From: Prionace glauca
Lineage: Eukaryota > Chordata > Chondrichthyes > Carcharhiniformes > Carcharhinidae
Direction: 5' to 3'
DNA: 64,000 bases
NCBI GenBank assembly: GCA_037974335.1
Contig: CM075760.1
Coordinates: forward strand, 35,597,609 to 35,661,608
Shown here: piece after piece, positions 43,216 to 54,889 of the stretch
Numbering within the stretch: position 1 is the stretch's first letter
Layout: every line of letters starts with the position of its first letter
Position numbers and translations under genes: made by a program
Notes under the pieces: model-generated
Told to the model about the DNA's origin: nothing
What the model saw: only the letters and a program-made list of their open reading frames with translations
Databases searched by the model: none

Positions 43216-44229
43216 ATGGTTATCGAATCTGAGTAAACTTTAACATTGCCCCTTCGCCAACAGGGAACAATCAACAAATGCACAAACAAGAGGCAGAGAC
43301 TGAGCAAATGTTGGGATATTTATTCAGAAAACAATGAAATGTTTATTGACATGTTCAGATAAATCTCAATGATGGCCGTTGACCAGGTCTACATTAAACA
43401 ATGGTTCAGTCCGAGGTTAAAAATCATTGTAACAAAGTAGAAGTTTATCATGAAATTGGACATTGCCGGTGACTCCCCATATAACGGAGAGATCCAAACT
43501 CATACCACACCCTGATGTGGTAAAGGGGACACCAAGCTGAGCACCAGACTGGGGATTAAAGAACACCAGCAATTCCTGTTTTTATTTCAGATTTCCAATA
43601 TCACACTGTTATTCTTTTATTATCTGATGAATAAATAACAACATTTGTTCATCTGGGACTATGGTGACTTTATTTGTCCTGATCTTATTAAATCGTGGAG
43701 CAGGCTGAATGGGATTTATGACTTTGTCTGATTCCATTTATTCTGTTTCCTGGCAACACCAGATATGACGTCAATTGCTTCCTCTGGCAGCGCTGATGAC
43801 AAGTTTATGTCACTAAATTCAGCATGGCAAATAACTGTGGAAGAGTGTGTTCGAATCACACCACTGCCAAATGTTAATTTGTTTTAAAGGTCATGGAATA
43901 TATTTTGTTGTTCAAATAAACAAAAGAAAAATGCAATTGAATGTATCATTGCTCATTTTAACAGGAAGAAGCAGCAGAGACAATGTGGACAAGAGACAGG
44001 TTTGTGGAACTAGTTTAATTTCTCCTCCAGGAGGCCGAATTTGTTTCGAGTCGTGCTATCACCGTGTGTCCATAATGTACTGATTATCATGCCCATCTCC
44101 AAATATTTTGAATTTCTAAGCCATTCGGATTTCAGGATTTGCCACCAACATTAACTGACCTTTGGAGAATTTTCTGCATCATCTGATTCTAAACTTAGGA
44201 ATCACTCGGCAAAAATTCTCCAGAAGGAA
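43216..44229. other. Gene-free stretch
   Basis: I recognise nothing here. Confidence 0.45.
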
Positions 44230-44449
44230 GAGCGACATTTAGTTTCTTCTTGAAAACACACAACGTTTTGGCCTCAACTACTTTCCTGTGGTAGTGAATT
44301 CCATGACTTCGCTACTCTCTGGGTGAAGAAATCTCTGCTCACCTCAGTCCCAAAAGGTTTAAACCTAACCTTCAAACTGCCACTCTTAGTTCTGGACTCC
44401 CCCATTATCGGGAAAATTCTTTCTGGATCTATTCTGTCTAATCCTCGAG

Positions 44450-45228
44450 AGGGAGCACAGCGAAGATTTAACAGGCTGATGTCTGGGATGGTAGATTTGT
44501 CATATGAAGAGTGACTAAATCGGTTAGGATTGTATTCACCGGAGTTTCCAAGGCTGAGAGGGGATATGATAAAGTCTTTTAAAATCCTAACAGAGTTAAG
44601 CAGTGAAGATTCAGAAAGAATGTTCCGAGTGATGGAGGAGTCCAGAACTTGGCATGGTAGCAAAGTAGTTAGCACTGTCTGTGTGGAGTTAGCACATTCT
44701 CCTCGTGTCTGCGTGGGTTTCCTGCGGGTGCTCCGGTTTTCTCCCACAGTCCAAAGATGTGTGGGTTAGGTTGATTGGCCATGCTAAAAAATTGCCCTTA
44801 GCGTCCTGAGATGCGTAGTTAAAGGGATTAGTGGTTAAATATTGGGGATATGGGGGCAGGGCCTGGGTGGGATTGTCGTCGGTGCAGACTCGATGGGCCG
44901 AATGGCCTTTTTCAGAACTGTAGGGTTTTTATAATTCTAACTAGGGGTCATAGTTTGAAGAAAGAGGGGTTAGCCTATTAGAACTGAAATGGGAAGAAAT
45001 TTCTTCAGCCGAAGGGTGGTAAATGTATAGAATTCACTACCACTATTTGAGACTAAAACGTTTTCCGATTTCAAGAAGAAAATAGATCTAACTCTTGGGA
45101 CTGAAGGGATCAAAGCATATGAGAGGAAAGAGGAATCAGGATATTAAATTTGATGATCAACCATGTTCAAATGAATGGCGGAGCAGGCTCGATGGGCTGA
45201 ATGGCGTATTCCTGCTTCTATGTGTCTA
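44450..45228 (+). mobile_element. LINE nested in LINE, itself carrying a SINE
   Basis: 'RFNRLMSGMVDLSYEE' and 'GLYSPEFPRLRGDM' (44460-44640), then 'gaagggtggtaaatgtatag' and 'atgggctgaatggcgtattc' (44940-45228). The element is split by the SINE at 44650-44935. Three insertion layers are visible. Confidence 0.65.
44650..44935 (+). mobile_element. tRNA-derived SINE inside a LINE
   Basis: 'gcatggtagcaaagtagtta' head, lacking much of the tRNA-like part, then 'ctgcgggtgctccggttttc', 'tgattggccatgctaaaaaa' and 'gatgggccgaatggcctttt'. Confidence 0.8.
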
Positions 45229-45660
45229 TGTAATCCTCCTGGAATTTTATTAGTTTCTCTGAGATCTCGTCTCACTGTTTTGAACTCTTTAAATAGAATT
45301 CTAACTGATTCATTCTCTACTGAAATGGCAAAACTAACATCCCAAGAAACAGCCTGATAAACCTTCTCTGCAATCCCTCTGTAGCGAGGACATCCTTTCT
45401 CGGATGAGGACGTCAAAGCTACACAAAATACTCCAGGTGTGGCCCCACAATGCCCGATAGAATTGCAGCAAAACATCCCTATTCCTGTACTCAAACCCTC
45501 TTGCTATGAAGGTTAGCAAATCATTTTTCCTCTTTACTGCCTGCTGTAACTGCACGTTTACTTTCAGCGACTCACACGCGAGGACATCAGGTTCTGGCTG
45601 AGCATCCATCTCTCACATGCTCTATCACTTTGGGGGGATAAGAAACTTCGAGCCCAAATT

Positions 45661-45755
45661 TTGAAATCAAAGTTTAGTAAAACTACCAAGATCACTGAGG
45701 TAATGATTAACAAGGTCCTGATCTCCGACACCGCTGTGTATTTCGAGTCCCCACC
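45661..45755 (+). pseudogene. Possible TCR V relic (FR3 end)
   Basis: The frame reads SKFSKTTKITEVMINKVLIS then DTAVYFES. The 'ISDTAVYF' pattern is the end of a V framework 3, but the Cys is replaced and no recombination signal follows. The rest is missing next to the LINE at 45610. Weak evidence. Confidence 0.3.
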
Positions 45756-46292
45756 CTGCTGCAGAGATGTCGCGGGTCCCAGTCAAAATTCCACAGCGAC
45801 AACTACAGAGACTGAGCAGCAGAGGGCGCTCTCACACCGGTGAAGAGCAGCAATAATTCACTGAGCGGTGCGAGAGCCAGAGGGATCTTTCTCAACCTGC
45901 AAATAATACAAAACACAACAATAGATTGTGAGGTCCAATCGCAGAACTGTATTACTTTATGATTTCAATTCGCAACACATTAAAAATAGATTGCACAAGT
46001 ACATCTGTGGAATCTTAATTGTTTACATGTTAATTGTCCTTTTTCCTTTCAATTTATTTTCCCACTCTTTTCCTTCCTGCCTCCAGTTTCCATTTTTCAC
46101 TTGTAATTGCTTTGTTTTTTTTCCAATATTAGTTCAACGATTCAGAATCTGATTTTCTGCTCGGCATCTTAATCAGTGCGGCAAAACTCCACTGAGCCAC
46201 AAAACGAAGCTATCAGGCGAGGCCAATGAATAACAAAGATTCTCTCCCTTTCTGTCCACCGCCATCGGAACATTTCTTCGAATAGGCACCAT

Positions 46293-46520
46293 TGGGTGGC
46301 ACGTTGCCTCACAGCGCCGGGGCCTCTGGTCACTGCCTATGTGGAGTTTGCACTTTCTCGTCTAAGTTCTCCGGTTACCCCTTACAGTCCAAAGTTAGGT
46401 TGATTGGCCATACTAAATTGCCCTTTAGTGTTAGGGAAACTAGTAGGGACTATGGGGACTGGGCCTCGGTGTGATTGCGAACTTAATGGGCCAAATAGCC
46501 TCCTTCTGCACTGTTTGCAA
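46293..46520 (+). mobile_element. tRNA-derived SINE, worn
   Basis: 'gggtggcacgttgcctcaca', 'gtcactgcctatgtggagtt', 'tgattggccatactaaattg' and 'atgggccaaatagcctcctt'. Confidence 0.75.
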
Positions 46521-47537
46521 TGGTAATTTAAATGCTTGAACCCAATTTGCTTCAATGTTTTGAAGAAGATAAAGTGGTCAATAATCATTACAAAAACACC
46601 CGCATTGTAGCAGGATTGGAGCCTGATGTTGATCAGAGGCCAGAGCGAGTGAGAGAAGGTGTGTCCGATGTGGAAAAGGATATGAAAATGTGACTGAAAA
46701 CCCATTGTGATAGCTGCTTTCTGAGTTATTACACTGTAATCATTTCATCACCGTATTCATTTCTTTTATGAATGGAAGTGACACCGAAAAGGATTTCCTA
46801 GCCGGCTGGTATTGAATTGTAGGTAATGAGGACAAGCTTTACATATCCTCAGGGGACTGTATATCTGCTGTCTGAACTTTGCTCTCGTGTTTTGAACACA
46901 CGATTGTCGAGTTACTGGAAGTGCTGACATTATTATCTCTTAAACAAATCCCAAACTCCGAGGGTGGTGGCTCATTGAATACAGGATAACTAACCCGATT
47001 GTAGCTAATAATTTTAAACAGAGGTGCTATTGAGAGACGTTGCATTAGTGGAAATGTGAAAACTTCAAGATTGTTCCACGCTATGTACAGTGACAGCCAG
47101 TACCTTTGTCCAAAGCAGCAGGTATACTTTTTAAGCATATGGTCACAAACACATGTCCCTTCCTTTGAACTATGTTGGGAAGGATTCCGTAGCTGATTAT
47201 CAGACCCGCTGAACGGCGGTAGAACCGCTCCTTCCTTGAATTGGGAGTTTCTCTTCGAACGGCAGGGTCTCTGACAATGTGATGAGTCAATCAACTCCGA
47301 CATAAAATGCAATAAGTGTTCAATAATTGTCTCAGTGTTTCATGAGGGAAATCTTGCAGTCAAGGCTGAGCCGATGGTAAGGCTTAAACGGACTGATCCT
47401 GAATGAACCAAATCCTGGAGCAAGCCTGAGTTTGACGGTCACAATAATCAGAATCGGGTTTAACTGTCACCATCTGCTGTGTAAAACGGAAATATTCCTT
47501 CCATAAAGCACTGACTGTTCCCCGGCTCTGAGTGTTT
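46521..47537. other. Gene-free stretch
   Basis: No gene recognised. A 157-codon minus frame (46839-47312) matches nothing that I know. Confidence 0.4.
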
Positions 47538-47587
47538 CCAATCATTGACAGCCAGCTCACCAGCCTGCCTATTCTCAATGTCACTGG
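47538..47587 (+). promoter_or_regulatory. Putative V promoter elements
   Basis: CCAAT (47538-47542) and a CRE-like AATGTCACT (47577-47585) about 120-165 bases before the leader ATG, a looser version of the set at 49741. Confidence 0.3.
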
Positions 47588-47702
47588 GAACATCAGGAAG
47601 TGAAGTGAAAACATCCTGAGACTCACAGCAGATTACTGAGGGCGGGGTTTAGAACATGTCTTCAAAATCCCCAACTCCTCTTCCACAGAGCAGACAGAGA
47701 CA

Positions 47703-48161
47703 ATGCGGCTGCTCAGCATCTGGGTTGTGTGGGCAATATTTCTGACAGGTAAATGTGGACCAAACACATTTCAACTTTGTTTTTTACATTTTTGAAACAT
47801 GGTGTAAAACAAAACTACATTCGCCAGTCACACCTTTTTATATTTATTTTTCAGATCTGATTCATGGAGATTCTGTCACTCAGTCGCCTTCCTCAGATGT
47901 TAGGACAGAAGGAGAAGCGGTGACTTTAAATTGTAAATATGATACTGAACAGAGCGGCTACTATCTATACTGGTACCGGCAGCACCCAGACTCACAGCCT
48001 GAGTTTATATTGTGGAAACGCTCGATCAGTGGTGAAGATAAAGCCGATTTTGCCAAAAGCCGTTTCTCTGTTGAGCTCCAGACTGAGAATAAATTCACCA
48101 GTTTAAATGTCCGGTGTCTGAAGCTGGCTGACGCCGTCGTGTATTACTGCGCTTTCGGTCT
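47703..48161 (+). CDS. TCR V segment, alpha/delta type
   Basis: Leader exon 47703-47748 encodes MRLLSIWVVWAIFLT, ending CAG|GTAAAT. The V exon is 47855-48161 after a TTTTTCAG acceptor, with an intron of only 106 bases. The domain starts DLIHGDSVTQSPSSDV, with first Cys in TLNCKYD, core LYWYRQHP, EFILWKR, SRFSVELQ, and DAVVYYCAFGL. 'ADAVVYYC' replaces the usual SDTAVYYC but the Cys stays. A perfect 23-spacer signal follows. The open frame runs on past the signal, which has no meaning for a V segment. Intact and probably usable. Confidence 0.9.
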
Positions 48162-48200
48162 CACAGTGACAGAAAACAAGCTCAGCTCTGTACAAAAACT
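48162..48200 (+). other. V-segment 23-RSS
   Basis: Heptamer CACAGTG, exactly the consensus, a 23-base spacer (48169-48191), and nonamer ACAAAAACT (48192-48200). Confidence 0.95.
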
Positions 48201-49695
48201 GTTCTTCTTTTTACTGCAGAATGCAGCTGCTATCTGTTGTCGCTTGTGTAAAATCGCGGTCGGTGTAGCCACAATGCACAGAGAAAGGAAACCAAACCAA
48301 CTTCGAATGAAACTGTTCCCAGGAGCAACTACACAAACAAACTGCCGATTTCAATCCGACAAACAAATCAGCTCAGAGTCATATTTGAAGATACCGGTTC
48401 TAATCCCGGCCTTTAATAACTTGCTTTCTGTCCTCAGGATGTTCATGCCTCACTTCCGTCTGTGTCTCTGGTTCTGTGAGACCACTTGGTGGCGACCTGG
48501 TGCTGACATGGAAAGAAAAGGCTACAGTCATATCTTGATAGGGAAACGGCCGCACTTTCAGAGACTGGGGGAGGTGGAGGAGGTGGTCGGGGAAAGTAAT
48601 CCTGATCTGTGTATTATCATCGGAAAAATTTGCATTGTTAGTGCTGACAGAAACCACATTAGCCCCCGAGAAACATTCTGAAGCTCAGTGGGCACGGGGG
48701 AAAATCTACTTGGGGTTGATTTAAAGATCACAGTCACCGCTTTGCGAAATCTGTTCAGCGCGTATAAGTTTTCTCTTATTCGGCAACACACTCTGTTTAA
48801 ATAATCTGTGTGAGCAGGCCGCAGTCAAAAGCTCCAGAAAACTGCGAGGGGATACGGAGAGAGGGTTGTTCAATATTACAGTCACGGAAAACACATCGAA
48901 AGGAAAAAAAGTACATTGAAGTAATGAAATTTATGAAGATTGCTGTAGTATAACTGTACACTGGAGTTAACTAATACCATTCCGTAAATGTCCTTGATGT
49001 TGTTTTAGTTTTGAGGCTGCTGGTGACTCAGACTTTCGAGGCGGAACTTTTGATTTTGTTTAGCAATGCGAGCGCTGTTTGGAACTTCCTGTGTGGGATT
49101 TTCGTCCTGAATCTGTTACTTCTCTACAGGCTGTGTAGCTCAGAAATGCCGTATCAGAGAAAACATCTCCGTGATATTTCAAGGGACCGTTTTGTACCTT
49201 TTGTGAAAATCAGCAGAGATCTTGTCTTGTACGTTTGGAGACATTTTTCAGTCCTCAGAAAAAGAGAGAATCTGGAGAATGTATCCACAAGATAGATCGC
49301 ATCAGACCCGAACAGAGGAGTTAAATGTGAGGCTCACTTCAACTAAGCAATTAGATGTAAACCTTTAACGTTTATTTGATAAACCAACCTTTTTAGCATA
49401 CACTAAATTTGGGAGTTTCACCTATTCACTTTCGTAGTATTTCCCCGCTCTGTTTGATATGTCTCTATCACCGGAAAAATCTTAAATCATCTTCCCAATT
49501 GACCCCCGTCTCAAACTCAGTCTGATTAATGACAGTGACTCAAATACTCGGAACAGCTTCATCCACATTCAACACTTGCATTTCCTTCTTCAAAGCGATT
49601 TCTTCCAGGTCAATTGAAGGTAAAAATATCTCATAGCTCAATTAGGATCAACCGAGCTGTGTTTACTCGCCTCGCTCTGAACAGCAGAGTGTCTG
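48201..49695. other. Gene-free stretch between V segments
   Basis: No gene recognised. A 94-codon + frame (49011-49295) has a hydrophobic stretch WNFLCGIFVLNLLLLYRL, but I cannot assign it. Confidence 0.4.
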
Positions 49696-49740
49696 GTCAA
49701 AGTCTCAGTTCCCTGTAATCAACAACTGTGTTGAAGTCAA

Positions 49741-49842
49741 TGACGTCAGGCCAATCAGATCCAGTGATTTCAGCTCTTCGTGCCATACGTCCTGTAGGAA
49801 GTGACATCAGACCAGCCTCAGCCAATGGTCTCAGCCTTATCT
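49741..49842 (+). promoter_or_regulatory. V promoter with perfect CRE and CCAAT boxes
   Basis: TGACGTCA (49741-49748) is followed at once by CCAAT (49751-49755); a second pair is GTGACATCA (49800-49808) and CCAAT (49822-49826). The leader ATG follows at 49902. CRE sites are established elements of TCR V promoters in mammals. Confidence 0.55.
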
Positions 49843-49901
49843 TGTTCGATATTCTGAGCTTTGGGAGACACAAGAGTCCCTGGAATCCAGGAACAGCAGC
49901 A

Positions 49902-50910
49902 ATGCGGCGCTCGGTCCTCAGTGTGATCTGGGTGACATTCATTGTCGGTAAGTTTCACTCTTTAAAAAGGAATGTACCTTCTAGGGGAATAAATTTGAAA
50001 AGCAGGGCGCTCCGGTTTATCAGACATCGGGCCTGCCTTAGAGCATTTGAGTCTTTGCTCTTGGCTTTTCCTTACAGGAATATCGGTTGGCAAAACTCAC
50101 AGCAAGCCTGATACCAGAATTGGGAGATGGCAACAACAGAATGCAATCTAAACATTAATTAATCTTCTGGCAGAAGATTAAAGAGTAACCTAATTGATGT
50201 ATTTATAATGATGAAGAGGTTCAGTACGGCGGACGGGGAAAGGATGATTCCATTCGGGGAGGATTCCAAATCGATATCCCATAAATCTGAGTGAAATGAA
50301 AAGATCAACTGGAAATTACAACGAATCTCCTTTCGAGGGAGTTCTGTAGAAAGTGACTCACATTAACACAATGAACACTTGAAGAGAGGAGTAAAGACAC
50401 AGTTGGGATGGGGAAAGATTCGTCAGTGAGGGGGAAAGGGACAGAGGCATTGAGATGGCGGATTCTTCTGGGGATTCTGAACAGGAACGTAGATCAGTTG
50501 GAGCGAGTTTGATATTATTTAATGCCGATTTTTATGTTACACCGACTGTGAATTTTCACCCTCCGTTCAGCTGAATGTTTTTTATTTCTTTTACCGTGTT
50601 TTCTAGATCTGAGCAATGGAGATTCTGTTCCTCAGCAGGAATCCTCACTCACAGGGAGAGAGGGAGAAAGTGTCACTTTAAGCTGCACCTATACCGACGA
50701 TGCATATTATTTATTCTGGTACCGTCAATACCCAGGCAGACAGCCCGAGTTTGCGGTCCGGAGACATACGGGCGGCAGTGCTGAACTGAAGGCGGATTTC
50801 GCTCAGAGTCGGTTTTCTGATACAATTGAGAAATCAGAAAAGTTGTACCGATTGACCATCTCGGAGCTGCTGCTGTCTGACACCGCGGTCTATTACTGTG
50901 CACAGAGTCT
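49902..50910 (+). CDS. TCR V segment, alpha/delta type
   Basis: Leader exon 49902-49947 encodes MRRSVLSVIWVTFIV, ending TCG|GTAAGT. The V exon is 50607-50910 after a TTTTCTAG acceptor; the intron is 659 bases. The domain reads DLSNGDSVPQQESSLTGREG, first Cys in TLSCTYTD, core YLFWYRQYPGRQPEF, FAQSRFSD, and LSDTAVYYCAQSL. No stop occurs. A perfect 23-spacer signal follows. It shares leader and FR1 style with the V at 47703, 2.2 kb upstream in the same orientation, so the two are probably tandem duplicates. Confidence 0.92.
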
Positions 50911-50949
50911 CACAGTGATGAAAATGAGTGAAATCCTCGTACAAAAACT
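50911..50949 (+). other. V-segment 23-RSS
   Basis: Consensus heptamer CACAGTG, a 23-base spacer (50918-50940), and nonamer ACAAAAACT (50941-50949). Confidence 0.95.
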
Positions 50950-51640
50950 GCCGCAGGTTTCTGGGTCACAGCTGCTGTCTGCTGGGTGCCGGTTGTAACA
51001 GCGGGTCTGACATTGACACATGAATGTATTCCCGTGAACACAAACCCCGAGAACAATCCACATAAACACCATTCAAAACCGCTCACATCGAAGGCAGATT
51101 CCTGCTGATTCTGAGATTCGCTGTACGAGGGAAGAATTGGCTGCTGTTTATTTGGGGGTCACTCGGCGCTAATATCGAAAATACAAGCGAAGTATCATTC
51201 AATAGTGTAAACTGAAACCTGCCAGCTGAGGCAAACCCTAATAACTAACCGTAACTAAACACATCTCATTAAAATTCACCTACAGACTGAGAATTATTAA
51301 CATAAGGAGTACAAAAGGATTGTTCCAGTCACGATTAAGAGCTAATAAACGATTAATAAAATTACTGATTTCAAGCGGAAGAATTGGTATGGCCTCAGCA
51401 GTGGAGCAGATGATATGAAAACAGGCTAAATACAGTCACCAGTTTCTGAGTGAAAAACTGCTTCCACTTCACTGGAGGTCGGAGAGTTTACTGTTTAATT
51501 CAATTAAAGTATTTCTTGTCATTGAGCCCGAGATTTGGACCCAGATCTGCGAAATATTTATGTCAGTAGAAACAATAAAATTTACCCCATTAAAAAAACC
51601 ATATCCTAACCTGCATCACCATTTCTATCGTCAGCGCTTT
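50950..51640. other. Gene-free stretch
   Basis: I recognise nothing here. Confidence 0.45.
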
Positions 51641-51778
51641 GGACCCTATCGCTCTCTTCTCTTTTCTTTACAGGTGATATCTCCAATTCAGACGCAAAAG
51701 AGGAAACCTCTCTGATACGGACAAGACCTGTGGTGACCAGGAAGTAACGCAGTGTCGTTACACAGAAATGAATCTACA

Positions 51779-51850
51779 TTACCTAATCAGGAATCGAACC
51801 GGGGTCATAGAAATGAAAGTACTGAATCCTAATCACTAGACCATCAGTGA
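51779..51850 (-). pseudogene. tRNA-Glu pseudogene
   Basis: The minus strand still has TGGTCTAGTGATTAGGATTC and GGTTCGATTCC, but the anticodon stem, T stem and acceptor have many mismatches; the loop would read TTC. Flanks on both sides (51640-52000) match 10040-10310, so this is a displaced copy of the tRNA-Glu segment, not a retrogene. Confidence 0.8.
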
Positions 51851-51999
51851 AGATGATGCAAGCGCTTTAAAAAAGAACTAATTTATCCATGAACCATCTG
51901 CCTTCCATTTTTTTACTTCAGACTTTTCATTCACCAAAAACAAGCTTTTCCTTTCATCTGTCATGGTTAGATGGAACACAAGGGACTGTATCAGCCAAT

Positions 52000-52490
52000 A
52001 TAAACAGCGTTTCCTGTTCGCTAGAACATGAAATCGACAGTGAGGTGAAATAGTCCCGCAAGCTGCTCGTGTGACACGTTCAATTCCCAAATCCCACCAA
52101 CCTCATTACTGTGGCTTCTGTGGAACTTACAAGGCAACACACGGCAGGCATTCATCACGGAGAGCAACTGGCACAATCATTTACCAAATGCTATCAAATC
52201 GCTTCTCTTCCTGTTTCTGTCGCTGCCTCTCATCTAGCTCCCTCTGACGGTCCAGCTCCCAGGGTCAATTAGCTGTTTGATAGAAGCACAGACAGTTGGT
52301 GAACCCGAGCTTTACCTGGAAAGCAGGGAAAGCGAATATATGACACACGGCATTGAGAGGAACTGGAGTTTAGAGATGACAGTACAAAGAGATACAGATA
52401 TCAAATCTTCCTGATCCCGTTACTGATTACACGAATGTACACAGTGCGAATTATCCACTGTCAAACTCTCCTTCCAATCTTGAGCACGGA
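52000..52490. other. Gene-free stretch
   Basis: I recognise nothing beyond the worn end of the duplicated tRNA-Glu flank. Confidence 0.4.
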
Positions 52491-52499
52491 GTTAAGTTT

Positions 52500-52990
52500 T
52501 GAAGTGTTTGAAGTCTTGTTACTATTATTCAGTGTTTTGTTGAGATCACATTTGGAATAGTGTGTGCAGTTTGGATCTCCGCTTTTTAGACAGAATAAAA
52601 GAAAAATCTGAGGATGCTGGAAACTGAATCAAAAACAGAAAATGCTGGAAATTCTCAACAGCTTTAACGAGCAGGAATTGTTAGCATTGGAAACCTGCAG
52701 GGATTCTATGATTCTATGAGTTTGATAGGGTGGAAGCTGAGACATTATTTTTCCTGATCCGGGAAAATAAAACACGGAGCACAATCTCAGGATAAGGCGC
52801 TGATAATTCAGGACAGCGATGAGGAGAAATTACTTCACTCAAAGGGTAGTGAATCTTTGAAATTCTCTGCGCCAGAGGGTTGTAGATGCTCCATCATTGA
52901 ACACATTTCAGTTTGGGTTTGACACATTTATGATCTATCGAATAATGAATGGAAGCAGTGATATGGAATTGGAACAAATGCTCGGTCACA
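52500..52990 (+). mobile_element. Old LINE 3' fragment
   Basis: 'gatcacatttggaatagtgt' (HLEYCVQF region), then, after an inserted 'atgctggaaattctcaacag' repeat piece, 'gatagggtggaagctgagac', 'ttacttcactcaaagggtag' and 'cattgaacacatttcagttt'. Shared in part with 2756-2880, 7010-7360 and 10310-10520. Confidence 0.55.
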
Positions 52991-53220
52991 AATTCATGTC
53001 TGGATACTAATTATTAAGTTTAATGGTATGATGGAAGCATGTATACAATGCTGTATGTAAGATGTCGGTAGTCAATAGTCATTAAATAATGTTGGTGCAA
53101 AAGATAACAGTGCAGCCGGTAACATTTGAGAGCTGTTTTTTCATTGATGCCCACGGAATCCATTACCAACCCGCAACGGTTCGCTTATGAATGCTGATGG
53201 TGAGAAAATAGTGCAAGCTC

Positions 53221-53294
53221 CGTCCCTGGGTGGGCTCGAACCACCAACCTTTCAGTTAACAGCCGAACGCGCTGACCCATTGCGCCACAGAGAC
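53221..53294 (-). tRNA. tRNA-Asn (GTT)
   Basis: Complete on the minus strand: acceptor GTCTCTG with CAGGGAC, anticodon GTT (CTGTTAA), and B box GGTTCGAGCCC. One anticodon-stem change (TTCGG against CTGAA) still leaves most pairs. TTTT lies about 20 bases downstream. It is the only intact tRNA in the right half of the window. Confidence 0.92.
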
Positions 53295-54040
53295 CGAGAC
53301 AGCAACTGGTGCAGATATTCTAAACAAGGATGTCAATGACCACAATTCTATTTCTGCAAAATTTTGTTCCAGAACTGCAGCATGACAGCACCGTGTACAA
53401 TTCTGTACCAGTTTCTTTGGAAATGTTGATCCTGTGACATTGCTGTAGTGTGTTGGTCATTCCCTTTCTCCTCTGAATGTGCAGGTAAAATGAATCCATG
53501 TGTCTTATCGCAGGGAGGAATTCAATGGGAGGGAAGAGAACCGACAACCAGAATCCCAAGTATCCAATATTTTCCACTCAGTCATCAATAAGACCACTCC
53601 CAGCTGCAACTCCTTCCAAATATTGTGATCCATTTCCCTCAGGATCTGCCCCAAGATTTAATATTTCCCTTCTTTTCTCGTCATTTTGAAATTCGCTTCA
53701 ATACCCAACATAAATTGAATTGCAAACCTGAAGGTTGACCTTGGGAAACAAGTCTCTGGGTAAAACAGATGCTCATTTCCAGATTCACAGCACTCGGCGT
53801 TTCACGCAGATTGAAGAATTTAACACTGAAAAGTTTTGGAAACTTGGTGTGAATATTGACTGCGATTCATTCAGGTATTGTGCAAATGCTGCTCGATAGT
53901 TCAGTGAGAGGGATATAATCTATGTACGTTTTGCTGAGCTTGTGTTCGGTGTACTGGGAGGCTTCAACCGGGTTGAATTTTGTGTCCCAGGAATATGCAG
54001 TAATCCACTGATTGAAGCTGCAGTCGCGGGGAACGTAGAC
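53295..54040. repeat. Duplicated spacer (copy C)
   Basis: Matches 1680-2400 inverted. The best part, 53850-54020, keeps 'gaaaagttttgg', 'tataatctatgtacgttttg' and 'ctgagcttgtgttcggtgta'. No gene recognised. Confidence 0.7.
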
Positions 54041-54889
54041 AGGAAAACAGAAAAAATGGTTTTATTTATCCGGGATTCCTTTTTTTCAATATTCCACTTC
54101 CTCCTTCTTTGGCCATTAGTTTATTTTTCTAATGTAATTTTAAAAGAATAGCCACTGTTAAGTTCTGGACACTAAGCAACTGATCTCCGCAATTATCATT
54201 AAAGCTTTTCTTCCTTTACTTTCCTTGAACAGGCTGTATCAGAAAGCAAGACTGATACAGCTGCTGCTTGGGAGCTCAAAAGAGACTGGAGTCTACGCTG
54301 GAGATGTCTATGCAAACGTGTCAGGTAATTGTTCCATCCTATGTTGGTGAATATTTATCACAGATGGATATGAATAGTGGGTCGATGAACAGGGTTTTCT
54401 GATCGATTGCCCGTAGACTGTGAAACAGTGCTGTAATAAATGGGGAACGGCATGCCATGACACAGAAAGAGGCATGAGATAAGTCAACAGGACATGGGAA
54501 ACTGCTCAGTTTTGTTTCATCATTGAGTACAAGCAGACAATTAGTTTATGCATCAAGGGGAAGTTCGGTCATTTGTGCAGGGACATTGTGCAACATTTCT
54601 TGTCATTCAGTTATCTAAATTTTACTATTTCATGTCTTTTCTTGTTTTGCCATTAACTGTTTTCTTTTCCCCCTGTTTTCTTGTCTGTTCATTGTTACTT
54701 CTTTATTTGATGTTATTTCCTATTTTTGTTCGCCTTATTCCCTTCAGAATCCCCGGATTCCCTATATATCGGGTACCTTGGTAACAGTGAGCAGTTTTCA
54801 GCTTGTGTGTGTGTATCATTGAGTTTCATTAGGTTTCAGTTTTTCATTCTGTGTGTCCGTACAAATTTCTGGCATTCAGGCTTTGTTTT
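54041..54889. other. Gene-free stretch with short hairpin
   Basis: An exon-like piece 54235-54326 sits between TTGAACAG and GTAATTG but resembles no known family. It starts with a 10-base inverted repeat (gctgtatcag/ctgatacagc). Confidence 0.4.

Larger units (their letters stand above)
44230..45610 (-). mobile_element. Old LINE split by a second LINE
   Basis: Minus-strand ORF2 pieces at 45609-45230 (LLTFIARGFEYRNRDVLLQF) and 44450-44274 (GLDRIDPERIFPIMGESRT, RDFFTQRVAKSWNSLP) are consecutive parts of one CR1-like element. The piece between, 44450-45228, is on the other strand and is a later insertion. Confidence 0.65.

Noticed and set aside
47080-47140. A TCR J-like motif on the minus strand (CFGQRYWLSLYI)
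   Set aside because: No 12-spacer signal precedes it, the FGxGT core is off frame and no clear J donor follows. Treated as chance.
46839-47312. 157-codon minus-strand frame
   Set aside because: No family resemblance, no splice signals and no support from a second copy.
48200-48681. Open frame continuing past the V segment at 47.7 kb
   Set aside because: It lies beyond the recombination signal. Germline V segments have no meaningful coding there.
52000-52110. tRNA-like 'cacacgag...gggaattgaacgtg' stretch on the minus strand
   Set aside because: B-box-like bases only, with no A box at the right distance and no stems.
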